64,000 nt of DNA from positions 4,369,001 through 4,433,000 of the forward strand of contig NZ_JAZHRU010000001.1 in NCBI RefSeq assembly GCF_036924525.1. Direction: 5' to 3'. This document shows, one piece after another, positions 26,427 through 34,560 of the stretch. The notes under the pieces are model-generated. The model ran no database searches. It was not told the DNA's origin and was given only the letters and a program-made list of their open reading frames with translations. The translations under genes and the position numbers were made by a program. The first letter of the stretch is position 1, and each line of letters opens with the position of its first letter. Source of the stretch: Bradyrhizobium sp. AZCC 1719 (GTDB taxonomy: Bacteria; Pseudomonadota; Alphaproteobacteria; Rhizobiales; Xanthobacteraceae).

Positions 26427-27253
26427 CATTTCATCAGTCCGAGACGGCTCGCGCCGATATAGAGCGCGAGCACCGCGGCGTTCGACACGTTCAGGCTCTT
26501 GATCTCGCCGGGCATGTCGAGCCGCGCCACGGCGCGGCAGGTTTCGCGGGTCAGTTGCCGCAGGCCCTTGCCCTCGGCGCCCAGCACCAGCGCCAGCGGT
26601 TGCTGCAAGGGTACGGCGGCGAGGTCCTCGGTCCCCTCGCTGTCGAGCCCGACCGTCAAGAAGCCGCGGTCGTTCAGTTCGGTGAGCGCGCGGGCGAGAT
26701 TTTGCACCGTGACCAGCGGCACCAGCTCCAGCGCGCCGGAGGCGGATTTCGCCAGCACGCCGGTGGCCTCCGGGCTGTGGCGGGCGGTGGTGACGATCGC
26801 TTTCACCGCAAAGGCCGCCGCCGAGCGCATGATGGCGCCGACATTGTGCGGATCGGTGATCTGGTCGAGCACCAGCACGATGCCATCCTGCGGCAGCGTA
26901 TCGATATCGGGCGAGGGCAGGGGATCGGCCTCCGCCAACAGCCCCTGGTGCACGGCGTCCGGACCGAGCCGCTGGTCGATCGCGTTCGGCCGCACGATTT
27001 CCGGGGCAACGCGGGTATCGATATTCTCGTCCGCCAGCCGCCGGGCGGCGTTTTCGGTCAGCAACAGCTTTCGGATCCGCCGTTCCGGGTTGGCTAGCGC
27101 AGCCGAGACCGTGTGCCAGCCATAGAGAATCGCCGGCCCGTCGGAGCTTGTTTCCCGGTCGCGCCGGCCCGGCGGACGGGCGAATTTCCGCCCTTTTTCG
27201 AAGGGTTTGCCGCCGCCGCGGCGGAACGGCGGTTTTCGGTCGCGATCGCTCAT
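26426..27253 (-). CDS. rlmB: 23S rRNA (guanosine-2'-O-)-methyltransferase, RlmB/TrmH family
   Basis: A 275-residue SpoU/TrmH-family enzyme. A basic, Gly/Arg-rich N-terminal tail (RKPPFRRGGGKPFEKGRKFARPP) leads into the substrate-binding domain (LYGWHTVSAALANPERRIRKLLLTEN). The SPOUT knot domain has the three signature motifs: DQITDPHNVGAIMRSAAAF, LVLGAEGKGLR and SLNVSNAAVLALY. RlmB methylates G2251 of 23S rRNA. It lies divergently just upstream of tRNA-Tyr. Confidence 0.93.
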   Translation of the reverse strand: MSDRDRKPPFRRGGGKPFEKGRKFARPPGRRDRETSSDGPAILYGWHTVSAALANPERRIRKLLLTENAARRLADENIDTRVAPEIVRPNAIDQRLGPDAVHQGLLAEADPLPSPDIDTLPQDGIVLVLDQITDPHNVGAIMRSAAAFAVKAIVTTARHSPEATGVLAKSASGALELVPLVTVQNLARALTELNDRGFLTVGLDSEGTEDLAAVPLQQPLALVLGAEGKGLRQLTRETCRAVARLDMPGEIKSLNVSNAAVLALYIGASRLGLMK

Positions 27254-27459
27254 GGGGAGCTTGTGTCACGGGGGGCCGAATATGGCAATTTGGCCTGATC
27301 GAACCTATTTTTGGTGGTCCGCATTGGTTGACTTTGCCACCCCCATTCGCCCATAAACGCGCCGGTCGCAGCCGGTTCGATCCGCGCTTTCGGCCTCAGC
27401 GTCATCCTTGGGTCCGGTCCTCCGCCACTCGGGCGGTCGGTTCGGTGACGCTGTTGGAC

Positions 27460-27545
27460 GGGGAAGTGTCCCGAGTGGCAAAGGGAGCTGACTGTAAATC
27501 AGCCGCCGTATGGCTTCGAAGGTTCGAGTCCTTCCTTCCCCACCA
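27460..27545 (+). tRNA. tRNA-Tyr (anticodon GTA), integration target
   Basis: Acceptor GGGGAAG pairs with CTTCCCC, a long variable arm is present as expected for tRNA-Tyr, the anticodon loop CTGTAAA carries GTA, and the T loop reads GGTTCGAGTCC. CCA is encoded. The element at 27487-52061 is inserted in its 3' half without destroying it. Confidence 0.97.
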
Positions 27546-27547
27546 TC
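27487..27547 (+). repeat. left attachment repeat (attL core) inside tRNA-Tyr
   Basis: 61 bases identical to 52001-52061, from the anticodon stem (GCTGACTGTAAATC) through the CCA end and two bases beyond. The bases flanking both ends differ between the copies, which defines the core. Confidence 0.95.
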
Positions 27548-27568
27548 CTGATTTTATTCAGGATTTTC
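27545..27568 (+). terminator. element-supplied terminator for tRNA-Tyr
   Basis: A 7-bp stem ATCCTGA/TCAGGAT with loop TTTTAT and a T-run directly follows the tRNA. It lies just inside the element and differs from the hairpin behind the right att copy. Confidence 0.65.
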
Positions 27569-28223
27569 TATAGAAGTGCCTGTCTATTTTTCTTGCGGAA
27601 TCTCGTTTCCCTGCCCTGGGGTGCGGGCTGGGGTATGGTGATCGTTCCGCTTGAAAGTGGCGCAGTCTCCAAAGGGGAGTTATTGGCGACGCTGTCTGGG
27701 TGTTGGAGAGAATCGGGGACTTCAGTATCTGGTTGTTTCGTGCTCAACTCTCGCGCGTGGGCCGGGGGGCGTGATGAGTCTGGGGCAAGCTTACGTTCAT
27801 CTGAAGCCGCGTTCGGCGTTTGCGTCGGCGATGTGGCGTTCACCGGGACAGCTCGCGAAGAAAACGGCAGTAAAGGCGGTACGCGAGAAGCGTCGGTCGC
27901 AACAGCTCACCCCTAGCCGCACCTTTCCTCTTCCTCTCATGTGGCGTGGCCGCTGGAGCGAGCGTTCCGATTTTGCCTCCAGTGCTCACACTTCAGTGCG
28001 CCCGATTTCGATTGATGGCGAACTGAGGAGCCGGCGATTTCTTGCTTGGGCTCGATCGGAAAGGCGCAAACGCAAACTGCAACACAGCTCTCGCTTCGGC
28101 GCCGTGGGCCAACATCGATTATCAATAAAACCTAGATCGGCGGCAGTGTCTCTGTCGTGGTGCGTGCCGGAACGTAGCATTGGCTCTACAGCCTATGTCA
28201 CTTTGTGATGATCCAGCAATCCC
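27548..28223. other. left-end spacer of the element
   Basis: About 670 bases without a convincing gene. Frames open on both strands lack recognisable domains. It holds a candidate integrase arm site (27625-27638) and probably the promoter of the restriction operon. Confidence 0.5.
27625..27638 (+). promoter_or_regulatory. candidate integrase arm-type site, left end
   Basis: GGGCTGGGGTATGG occurs here and again at 51859-51872 near the right end. Shared short motifs near both ends fit arm-binding sites of the integrase or excisionase. Confidence 0.4.
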
Positions 28224-30662
28224 ATGGACAAACGCTCATTAAGCGAACGAGATATCTGCACGAAGTTCATTACGCCTGCGCTACGCGAAGCAGGGTGGGA
28301 CGAAATGCTGCAAATTCGCGAGGAGGTCGGCTTTACCAAAGGCCGCATTATCGTGCGCGGCAAACTGGTCACGCGTGGGAAGGCCAAGCGCGCTGATTAT
28401 ATCCTCTACTACAAGCCGAACATCCCGCTGGCGCTGATCGAGGCCAAGGATAATTCTCACAGCGTCGGCGACGGCATGCAGCAGGCGCTGGACTACGCTG
28501 CCACGCTCGATATCCCCTACGTGTTCACCTCGAACGGTGACGGATTTGTTTTCCACGACCGCACCGGCGGAAGCACGCCGCGCGAGGCGAATCTTGGTCT
28601 CGCAGCCTTCCCGTCGCCGGCCGATCTGTGGGCGCGCTATCGTGTCTGGAAGGGCCTGGACGCTGAAGCCGAACGGATTGTGCTTCAGGACTATTTCGAC
28701 GACGGCAGTGGCAAGGTTCCGCGCTATTATCAGGTTAACGCCGTCAACGCCGCGATCGAAGCCATCGCCAAGGGCCGCGACCGCGCGCTGCTGGTCATGG
28801 CGACCGGCACCGGCAAGACCTATACGGCGTTCCAGATCATCTGGCGGCTGTGGAAGGCAGGGCGCAAGAAGCGCATCCTGTTCCTCGCCGACAGAAACGT
28901 ACTGATCGACCAGACGATGGTGAATGATTTCCGCCCGTTCGGCGCGGTAATGGCGAAACTATCGACTAACGCAAAGACCATCGAGCGGCAGGACGGCACG
29001 ACCGTCGATCTACCGCTGGCGCTCGATAAGAAGCGGCGTATTGACACCGCTTTCGAGGTCTATCTCGGGCTCTATCAGGCGATCACGGGGCCGGAGGAGC
29101 GTCAGAAGCTCTATCGTGAGTTCTCGCCCGGCTTCTTTGACCTGATCGTGATCGACGAATGTCATCGTGGCAGCGCGGCCGAGGATTCGGCCTGGCGGGA
29201 AATCCTCACGCACTTTTCCGGCGCGACACAGATCGGCCTCACCGCCACGCCGAAGGAAACCGAATACGTCTCCAACACCGACTATTTCGGCGAGCCGGTC
29301 TTTACCTATTCGTTGAAGCAGGGGATCAGCGATGGTTTCCTCGCACCCTACAAGGTCATCAAAGTTCACATCGATCGTGACGTGGAAGGCTATCGCCCCG
29401 AACTCGGTCAGCTCGACCGAAACGGAAACGAGGTCGAAGACCGCATCTACAACGCCAAGGATTTCGACCGGAACATCGTGCTCGATGATCGCACGGTGCT
29501 GATTGCCAAGAAGATCACCGAGTTCCTCAAGGAAAGCGGCGACCGCTTCCAGAAGACCATCGTGTTCTGTGTCGATGAGGAGCACGCGGCGCGTATGCGG
29601 CAGGCGCTCGTCAACGAAAACGCCGATGTGGTCGCTGAGAACCAACGCTACGTCATGCGCATTACCGGCAGCGACAAGGAAGGCCAGGACCAACTCGGTA
29701 ACTTTATTGATCCGGAATCGAGATATCCCGTACTGGTGACGACCTCGCGACTTCTTTCGACCGGCGTTGATGCGCAGACTTGTCGGCTGATCGTACTGGA
29801 TCGCGCAGTCGGCTCGATGACCGAGTTCAAGCAGATCGTCGGGCGCGGCACCCGTGTTCACGAGGACACGAAGAAGTTCTTCTTCACGTTGATCGATTTT
29901 CGCGGCGCGACTAGCCATTTTGCCGATCCGGATTTCGACGGCGATCCGGTGCAGATTTACGAGCCGGGTGACTGCGATCCGGTCGCCCCGCCCGACAAAG
30001 CGCCGGAGGACGATGATGCTATCCCGCCAACCCTGGGCGAGGACGAAATCTTGGTCGATCAACCGGGCTTGTCGCTGCCGCTTCATGATGGTGACGGACA
30101 AAAGGTTTATGTCGATGGCGTTAGCGCCCGCATCGTTGCCGAGCGCGTGGAATACCTCGACGAAAATGGCAAACTTGTCACCGAATCACTGCGTGATTTC
30201 ACCAAGACGGCACTGAAGAAGCGCTTCGCCAGCCTCGACGATTTCCTAAAACGCTGGAGATCGACCGAACGCAAGCAGGCGATAATCGAGGAGCTGGAAA
30301 CTGAAGGTCTCGCGCTCGACACGATTGCAGAGGAGCTCGGTAAGAACCTTGATCCCTTTGATCTGATTTGCCATGTCGCGTTTGACAAGAAACCGCTGAC
30401 GCGGCGCGAACGGGCCGACAATGTCAAGAAGCGTGATGTTTTCACAAAATACGGCCCACAAGCGCGTGCCGTGCTCAATGCTTTGCTCGACAAGTATCGG
30501 GACGACGGAGTGCTTAATCTCGATGACACTAACGTGCTGAAGGTGACGCCATTCACCACGATGGGCAGCGTCGTCCAACTCATCAACGCGTTCGGCGGCA
30601 GGGAAGGCTTCGAGCAAGCCGTCCACGAGATGCAAGATGCGATTTATCAGGAAAGCGCTTAG
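28224..30662 (+). CDS. hsdR: type I restriction enzyme R subunit (EcoEI-like)
   Basis: An 812-residue motor and nuclease subunit. The N-terminal domain carries the nuclease motif (Asp58 in RADYILYYKP, then Glu73 and Lys75 in LIEAKDN). The SF2 translocase has Walker A ATGTGKT (193-199), a DECH box in IVIDECHRGS near 310, TATPKETE, and motif VI QIVGRGTR. The C-terminal region resembles the EcoEI-R C-terminal domain, which binds the methyltransferase core. It heads a five-gene operon with 3-base or overlapping junctions. All key residues appear intact, so it should be active. Confidence 0.95.
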   Translation: MDKRSLSERDICTKFITPALREAGWDEMLQIREEVGFTKGRIIVRGKLVTRGKAKRADYILYYKPNIPLALIEAKDNSHSVGDGMQQALDYAATLDIPYVFTSNGDGFVFHDRTGGSTPREANLGLAAFPSPADLWARYRVWKGLDAEAERIVLQDYFDDGSGKVPRYYQVNAVNAAIEAIAKGRDRALLVMATGTGKTYTAFQIIWRLWKAGRKKRILFLADRNVLIDQTMVNDFRPFGAVMAKLSTNAKTIERQDGTTVDLPLALDKKRRIDTAFEVYLGLYQAITGPEERQKLYREFSPGFFDLIVIDECHRGSAAEDSAWREILTHFSGATQIGLTATPKETEYVSNTDYFGEPVFTYSLKQGISDGFLAPYKVIKVHIDRDVEGYRPELGQLDRNGNEVEDRIYNAKDFDRNIVLDDRTVLIAKKITEFLKESGDRFQKTIVFCVDEEHAARMRQALVNENADVVAENQRYVMRITGSDKEGQDQLGNFIDPESRYPVLVTTSRLLSTGVDAQTCRLIVLDRAVGSMTEFKQIVGRGTRVHEDTKKFFFTLIDFRGATSHFADPDFDGDPVQIYEPGDCDPVAPPDKAPEDDDAIPPTLGEDEILVDQPGLSLPLHDGDGQKVYVDGVSARIVAERVEYLDENGKLVTESLRDFTKTALKKRFASLDDFLKRWRSTERKQAIIEELETEGLALDTIAEELGKNLDPFDLICHVAFDKKPLTRRERADNVKKRDVFTKYGPQARAVLNALLDKYRDDGVLNLDDTNVLKVTPFTTMGSVVQLINAFGGREGFEQAVHEMQDAIYQESA

Positions 30663-30665
30663 TTT

Positions 30666-31232
30666 ATGCCTATTGCTGCACTCAATGAGCAGATTGTTTT
30701 TGTACGTCTTGAATTGTCGCCTGCTGAGATTCCGGGGCTACGGGAAAGGCACGCCAAGAAATATCCCGGTGCGGCTGCACTCGAACAACGTGGTGCCGCA
30801 CTCATCAGAGCGGGCGTTCAGGTCGTCGAAGCTAGGGAGTTCGTCGAGGCCGTGGTTCGTTGGGGACGCGGACAACGTTTTGTTGGGCGGCTGCTGAACC
30901 AAAACACGGCCGAGCAAATTGCGAGTGCCCTCCAAGAATCAAGTGCTCTTTTGAAGATCGGGCAGGCGGCCGCCGCAGTCTCTCGGCTTCAACAGCTGAG
31001 ATACCTCGGGCAGTCATTTGCTTCGAAGATCGCACGGTTTATGAATCCCGCCGTCGCGGTCATTCTTGATGAGGTGATTCGCGGGGCGCTAGGCTACCGA
31101 GAAAATCGAGACGGCTACCAAGAGTTCCTCGACGATTGCCGGGCCAGTCTGGCACTGCTAGCACCCCATCATTCTCAGCTTCGGGTTTGCGACGTTGAGG
31201 CCGCTGTCTTTGCGAAAATCCAGGATTACTGA
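30666..31232 (+). CDS. unknown protein inserted in the hsd operon
   Basis: A 188-residue protein between hsdR (3-base gap) and hsdM (stop and start abut as TGAATG). The N-terminal half is charged; the C-terminal half contains LRYLGQSFASKIARFMNP followed by AVAVILDEVIRGALGY, which reminds me of helix-hairpin-helix/glycosylase-like folds where a helix-turn is followed by a conserved Asp. That resemblance is weak. Tight coupling suggests a modulator of the restriction complex or an added nucleic-acid enzyme. Confidence 0.75.
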   Translation: MPIAALNEQIVFVRLELSPAEIPGLRERHAKKYPGAAALEQRGAALIRAGVQVVEAREFVEAVVRWGRGQRFVGRLLNQNTAEQIASALQESSALLKIGQAAAAVSRLQQLRYLGQSFASKIARFMNPAVAVILDEVIRGALGYRENRDGYQEFLDDCRASLALLAPHHSQLRVCDVEAAVFAKIQDY

Positions 31233-32690
31233 ATGATCGTTCGTACCACCGTCAAATCGATTCAGGATATCATGCGCCAAGACGTGGGCGTCGATGGCGA
31301 TGCACAGCGCATCAGCCAGCTCACCTGGCTGTTCTTTCTCAAGATCATCGACGATCAGGATCAAGAACTCGACCTAACTAAGGATGGCTATCGCTCGCCG
31401 ATTCCGAAGAAATTCCAATGGCGCAATTGGGCGGCGGACCCCGAGGGCATCACCGGGCAGGCGTTGCTCGATTTCGTCAATGACGAGCTGTTCCCTGCGC
31501 TGAAGGATCTGAAGCCCACCGGCAAACCCGGAGACCGTCGCCGCGTAGTGCGCGACGTGTTTGAGGATGCTTACAACTACATGAAATCTGGTCACCTTAT
31601 CCGGCAGGTGATCAACAAGATTAGTCAGATCGATTTCAACAACCTCGACGAGCGGCGGCACTTCGGCGAGTTCTACGAACAACTGCTCAACGATCTGCAA
31701 TCGGCTGGCAATGCGGGCGAATATTACACGCCCCGCGCCGTCACCGCCTTCATGGTTGACCGCATCGACCCGCATCCGGGAGAAATCCTGTTCGATCCCG
31801 CCTGCGGCACGGGCGGCTTCCTGTCCTGCGCGATCCGCCACATGGAGAACAACGGTTACGTCAAGACGCCGAAGCAGCGCGAGAAAATGGAAGATGCTTT
31901 GCGCGCAGTAGAAAAGAAGCAGCTCCCGCACATGCTCTGCGTCACCAACATGCTGCTGCACGGCATCGAGGACCCAAGCTTCGTGCGCCACGACAACACG
32001 CTGGCCCGGCCGCTTATTTCGTGGAGCAAGGACGAGCGCGTCGATATCGTCGTGACCAACCCGCCCTTCGGGGGTCGCGAGGAAGATGGCATTGAGAACA
32101 ATTTTCCGACTTTCCGCACTAAGGAAACGGCGGATTTGTTCCTCGCGCTCATCGTGCGCCTATTGAAGCCGAGCGGGCGCGCAGCCGTGGTGCTGCCCGA
32201 TGGCACGCTGTTCGGAGAGGGCATCAAGACGCGACTCAAGGATCATCTGATGGAGGAGTGTAACCTCCACACTATCGTCCGCCTGCCCAATTCCGTGTTC
32301 AAACCCTATGCCTCGATCGGCACCAATCTTCTTTTCTTCGAGAAGGGCACGCCCACTAAGGAAATCTGGTTCTTCGAACATCGCGTGCCTGAGGGGCAGA
32401 AAGCCTATTCGATGACCAAGCCGATCCAACTCCAGCATTTTCAAGAGTGCATCAACTGGTGGGGCGGCAAGGATCGGAAAGGTCGAGAGGAGACGCCGCA
32501 GGCGTGGCGTGTCACCGCTGAGGAGGTAAAGGCGCGCGGCTACAATCTCGACATCAAGAACCCGCACGCGGTGGCCGACGATCACGGCGACCCGAAAACC
32601 CTGCTGGCCGATCTGGTACGCGCCGAGACCGAGACGGCAGGCTTACGTGACCAATTGAAGGCGATCCTCGCCGAGGCGCTCGCGCGATGA
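31233..32690 (+). CDS. hsdM: type I N6-adenine DNA methyltransferase M subunit
   Basis: A 485-residue protein with an N-terminal helical HsdM domain (about 1-140) and the N6_Mtase catalytic domain: SAM motif I DPACGTGGF (188-196), AGEYYTPR preceding it, and catalytic motif IV NPPFGG near residue 275. It methylates adenine in the sequence read by HsdS, protecting host DNA. It overlaps hsdS by 4 bases (ATGA). Confidence 0.96.
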   Translation: MIVRTTVKSIQDIMRQDVGVDGDAQRISQLTWLFFLKIIDDQDQELDLTKDGYRSPIPKKFQWRNWAADPEGITGQALLDFVNDELFPALKDLKPTGKPGDRRRVVRDVFEDAYNYMKSGHLIRQVINKISQIDFNNLDERRHFGEFYEQLLNDLQSAGNAGEYYTPRAVTAFMVDRIDPHPGEILFDPACGTGGFLSCAIRHMENNGYVKTPKQREKMEDALRAVEKKQLPHMLCVTNMLLHGIEDPSFVRHDNTLARPLISWSKDERVDIVVTNPPFGGREEDGIENNFPTFRTKETADLFLALIVRLLKPSGRAAVVLPDGTLFGEGIKTRLKDHLMEECNLHTIVRLPNSVFKPYASIGTNLLFFEKGTPTKEIWFFEHRVPEGQKAYSMTKPIQLQHFQECINWWGGKDRKGREETPQAWRVTAEEVKARGYNLDIKNPHAVADDHGDPKTLLADLVRAETETAGLRDQLKAILAEALAR

Positions 32691-34318
32691 ATGCTGAACG
32701 CTTGCTGACACACTACGAGCAGATCGCCGACGCGCCCGACGCGATTGCCCGCCTGCGCCGCTTCATTCTCGATCTGGCCGTACGCGGCAAACTCGTGCCG
32801 CAAGACCCGACCGACGAACCGGCGTCGGAACTGCTGAAGAGGATCGCGGAGGAGAAAGCGCGACTGGATCGGAAGGAGCGTACCAAACGAGAGCCGAAAA
32901 ACTTCAATGGCGGTGACGAGCCCATCCAAATGCCGAAAGGTTGGGCGTTGGCCCCTCTGGCCGATCTAGTCACAGTACTAAATGGTCGTGCTTACAAACA
33001 GAACGAACTGTTGAGCGCAGGAACACCAGTTCTGCGGGTAGGCAATCTTTTTACGTCCGACAAATGGTATTATTCGACGTTGCAACTCGACGAAGACAAG
33101 TATTGCGCAAAGGGCGATCTTATTTTCGCTTGGTCAGCTTCGTTTGGTCCGTTCATTTGGGACGGTGAGAAGGTGATCTATCACTATCACATTTGGAAGC
33201 TTCCGCTTCACAGCGAATCCGACCTCAACAAGCGGTATCTCTACAATTTTCTTCTCCAGAAGACTCGCGAGATCAAAGAAGCCGGGCACGGCATTTCAAT
33301 GGTCCATATGACCAAGGAGAAGATGGAGAAACTCGTAGTTCCCGTCCCACCCCTCGCCGAACAGCACCGCATCGTCGCCAAAGTCGATGAGTTGATGGCC
33401 TTGTGCGACCGGCTCGAGGCGGCGCGGGAAAGCCGGGAGGCTGTACGCGACCGGTTCGCAGCGGCGACATTTGCTCGACTCGACGCGCCCTATCCCGAGA
33501 TCGTTCAGGCAGACGCCCGCTTTGCGCTCGACGCTCTCCCGGCGCTCACCGCTCGCGCCGACCAGATCAAGCAATTGCGCCAGACCATCCGCAACCTTGC
33601 CGTCCGCGGCAAGCTGGTACCGCAAGATGCGAACGACGAACCGGCGTCGGTGCAATACGATGCTCCAGAGCTTGAAGGTCGACTGGATACTGAAATCCCG
33701 CCCAACTGGCGATGGGTTCGAGTTGAAGATGTAGCGGAGGCCCGACTTGGGAAGATGCTCGACAAAGCCAAGAACAAAGGACGACCATACCCGTATCTGC
33801 GTAATACGAATGTCCATTGGTTCGACATTCGGCTCGATGACCTGAAAACCATTCCACTCGATGATGCCGAATTTGAAGAGTACCAGCTGAAGAGAGGCGA
33901 CGTTCTGATTTGCGAGGGCGGACACGGGATCGGGCGAACAGCGGTTTGGGGTGGCGGCTTCGAGAATCTGGTTTTCCAGAAGGCGCTACACCGGGTAAGG
34001 CCGAGCGCGCATCTTGATTCCCGTTTCTTTGCAAATTGCTGCTCCGTGTATTTCGACGCCGGAATCATGCAAACGTACTTCACGGGCGTCGGTATTCCGC
34101 ACTTCACCGGAAAAGCGCTTGCCAAATTGGTATTCCCCCTTCCACCAATCGCCGAGCAGCGTCGCATCGTCGCTAAGGTCGATGCGCTGATGGCGCTTTG
34201 TGAACGGCTAGAGGCGAGCCTCACCGCCACCGTCGTCACCCGTCGTTGCCTGCTCGACGCGCTGCTGGCCGAAGCGCTGACGCCGGCTGAGGATCGCGAA
34301 CTGGAGGCGGCGGAATGA
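32687..34318 (+). CDS. hsdS: type I specificity S subunit
   Basis: A 543-residue protein with two target-recognition domains, each preceded by a related helix (LRRFILDLAVRGKLVPQD near the start, LRQTIRNLAVRGKLVPQD mid-protein) and followed by a related spacer (PPLAEQHRIVAKVDELMALCDRLEA and PPIAEQRRIVAKVDALMALCERLEA). This internal duplication is normal for HsdS and defines a bipartite target. The target sequence cannot be predicted here. Confidence 0.95.
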   Translation: MNAERLLTHYEQIADAPDAIARLRRFILDLAVRGKLVPQDPTDEPASELLKRIAEEKARLDRKERTKREPKNFNGGDEPIQMPKGWALAPLADLVTVLNGRAYKQNELLSAGTPVLRVGNLFTSDKWYYSTLQLDEDKYCAKGDLIFAWSASFGPFIWDGEKVIYHYHIWKLPLHSESDLNKRYLYNFLLQKTREIKEAGHGISMVHMTKEKMEKLVVPVPPLAEQHRIVAKVDELMALCDRLEAARESREAVRDRFAAATFARLDAPYPEIVQADARFALDALPALTARADQIKQLRQTIRNLAVRGKLVPQDANDEPASVQYDAPELEGRLDTEIPPNWRWVRVEDVAEARLGKMLDKAKNKGRPYPYLRNTNVHWFDIRLDDLKTIPLDDAEFEEYQLKRGDVLICEGGHGIGRTAVWGGGFENLVFQKALHRVRPSAHLDSRFFANCCSVYFDAGIMQTYFTGVGIPHFTGKALAKLVFPLPPIAEQRRIVAKVDALMALCERLEASLTATVVTRRCLLDALLAEALTPAEDRELEAAE

Positions 34319-34560
34319 GCCGCCTTCCTGTCAAACCTCGTCGTATCTGGCTACGCTCATTTTATGAGTTTAGTCCTGAGGAGGACGGCTACATCGGCTG
34401 GACTGAGGAAGGCCCCCATGACCGAATGCTCGGGCTGATCGAGGATGGCTTTGCGTTTCGAGGACAGCCGAAGCCACCGTTCGACAAGTCTGTGTTGTTG
34501 AAGATCGGGGTGACGAACGATTCGGAGCGGAGGGCCGACTCAGGGGCCGGGACTCAGTAA
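34315..34560 (+). CDS. small protein at the end of the hsd operon
   Basis: An 81-residue protein starting MSRLPVKPRRIWLRSFYEF and overlapping hsdS by 4 bases (ATGA), so it is translationally coupled. Its C-terminus overlaps the convergent reverse-transcriptase stop by 7 bases. It contains ERxxDSGAG-type tail and no known domain. It may be a small accessory of the restriction system. Confidence 0.6.
   Translation: MSRLPVKPRRIWLRSFYEFSPEEDGYIGWTEEGPHDRMLGLIEDGFAFRGQPKPPFDKSVLLKIGVTNDSERRADSGAGTQ

Noticed and set aside
27651..28208. A 185-residue frame in the left-end spacer
   Set aside because: No codon bias, no domain and no ribosome site; overlapping frames on both strands are equally long.
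29010..30101. A 363-residue minus-strand frame inside hsdR
   Set aside because: It lies wholly within hsdR, whose helicase motifs are intact, and has no domain.
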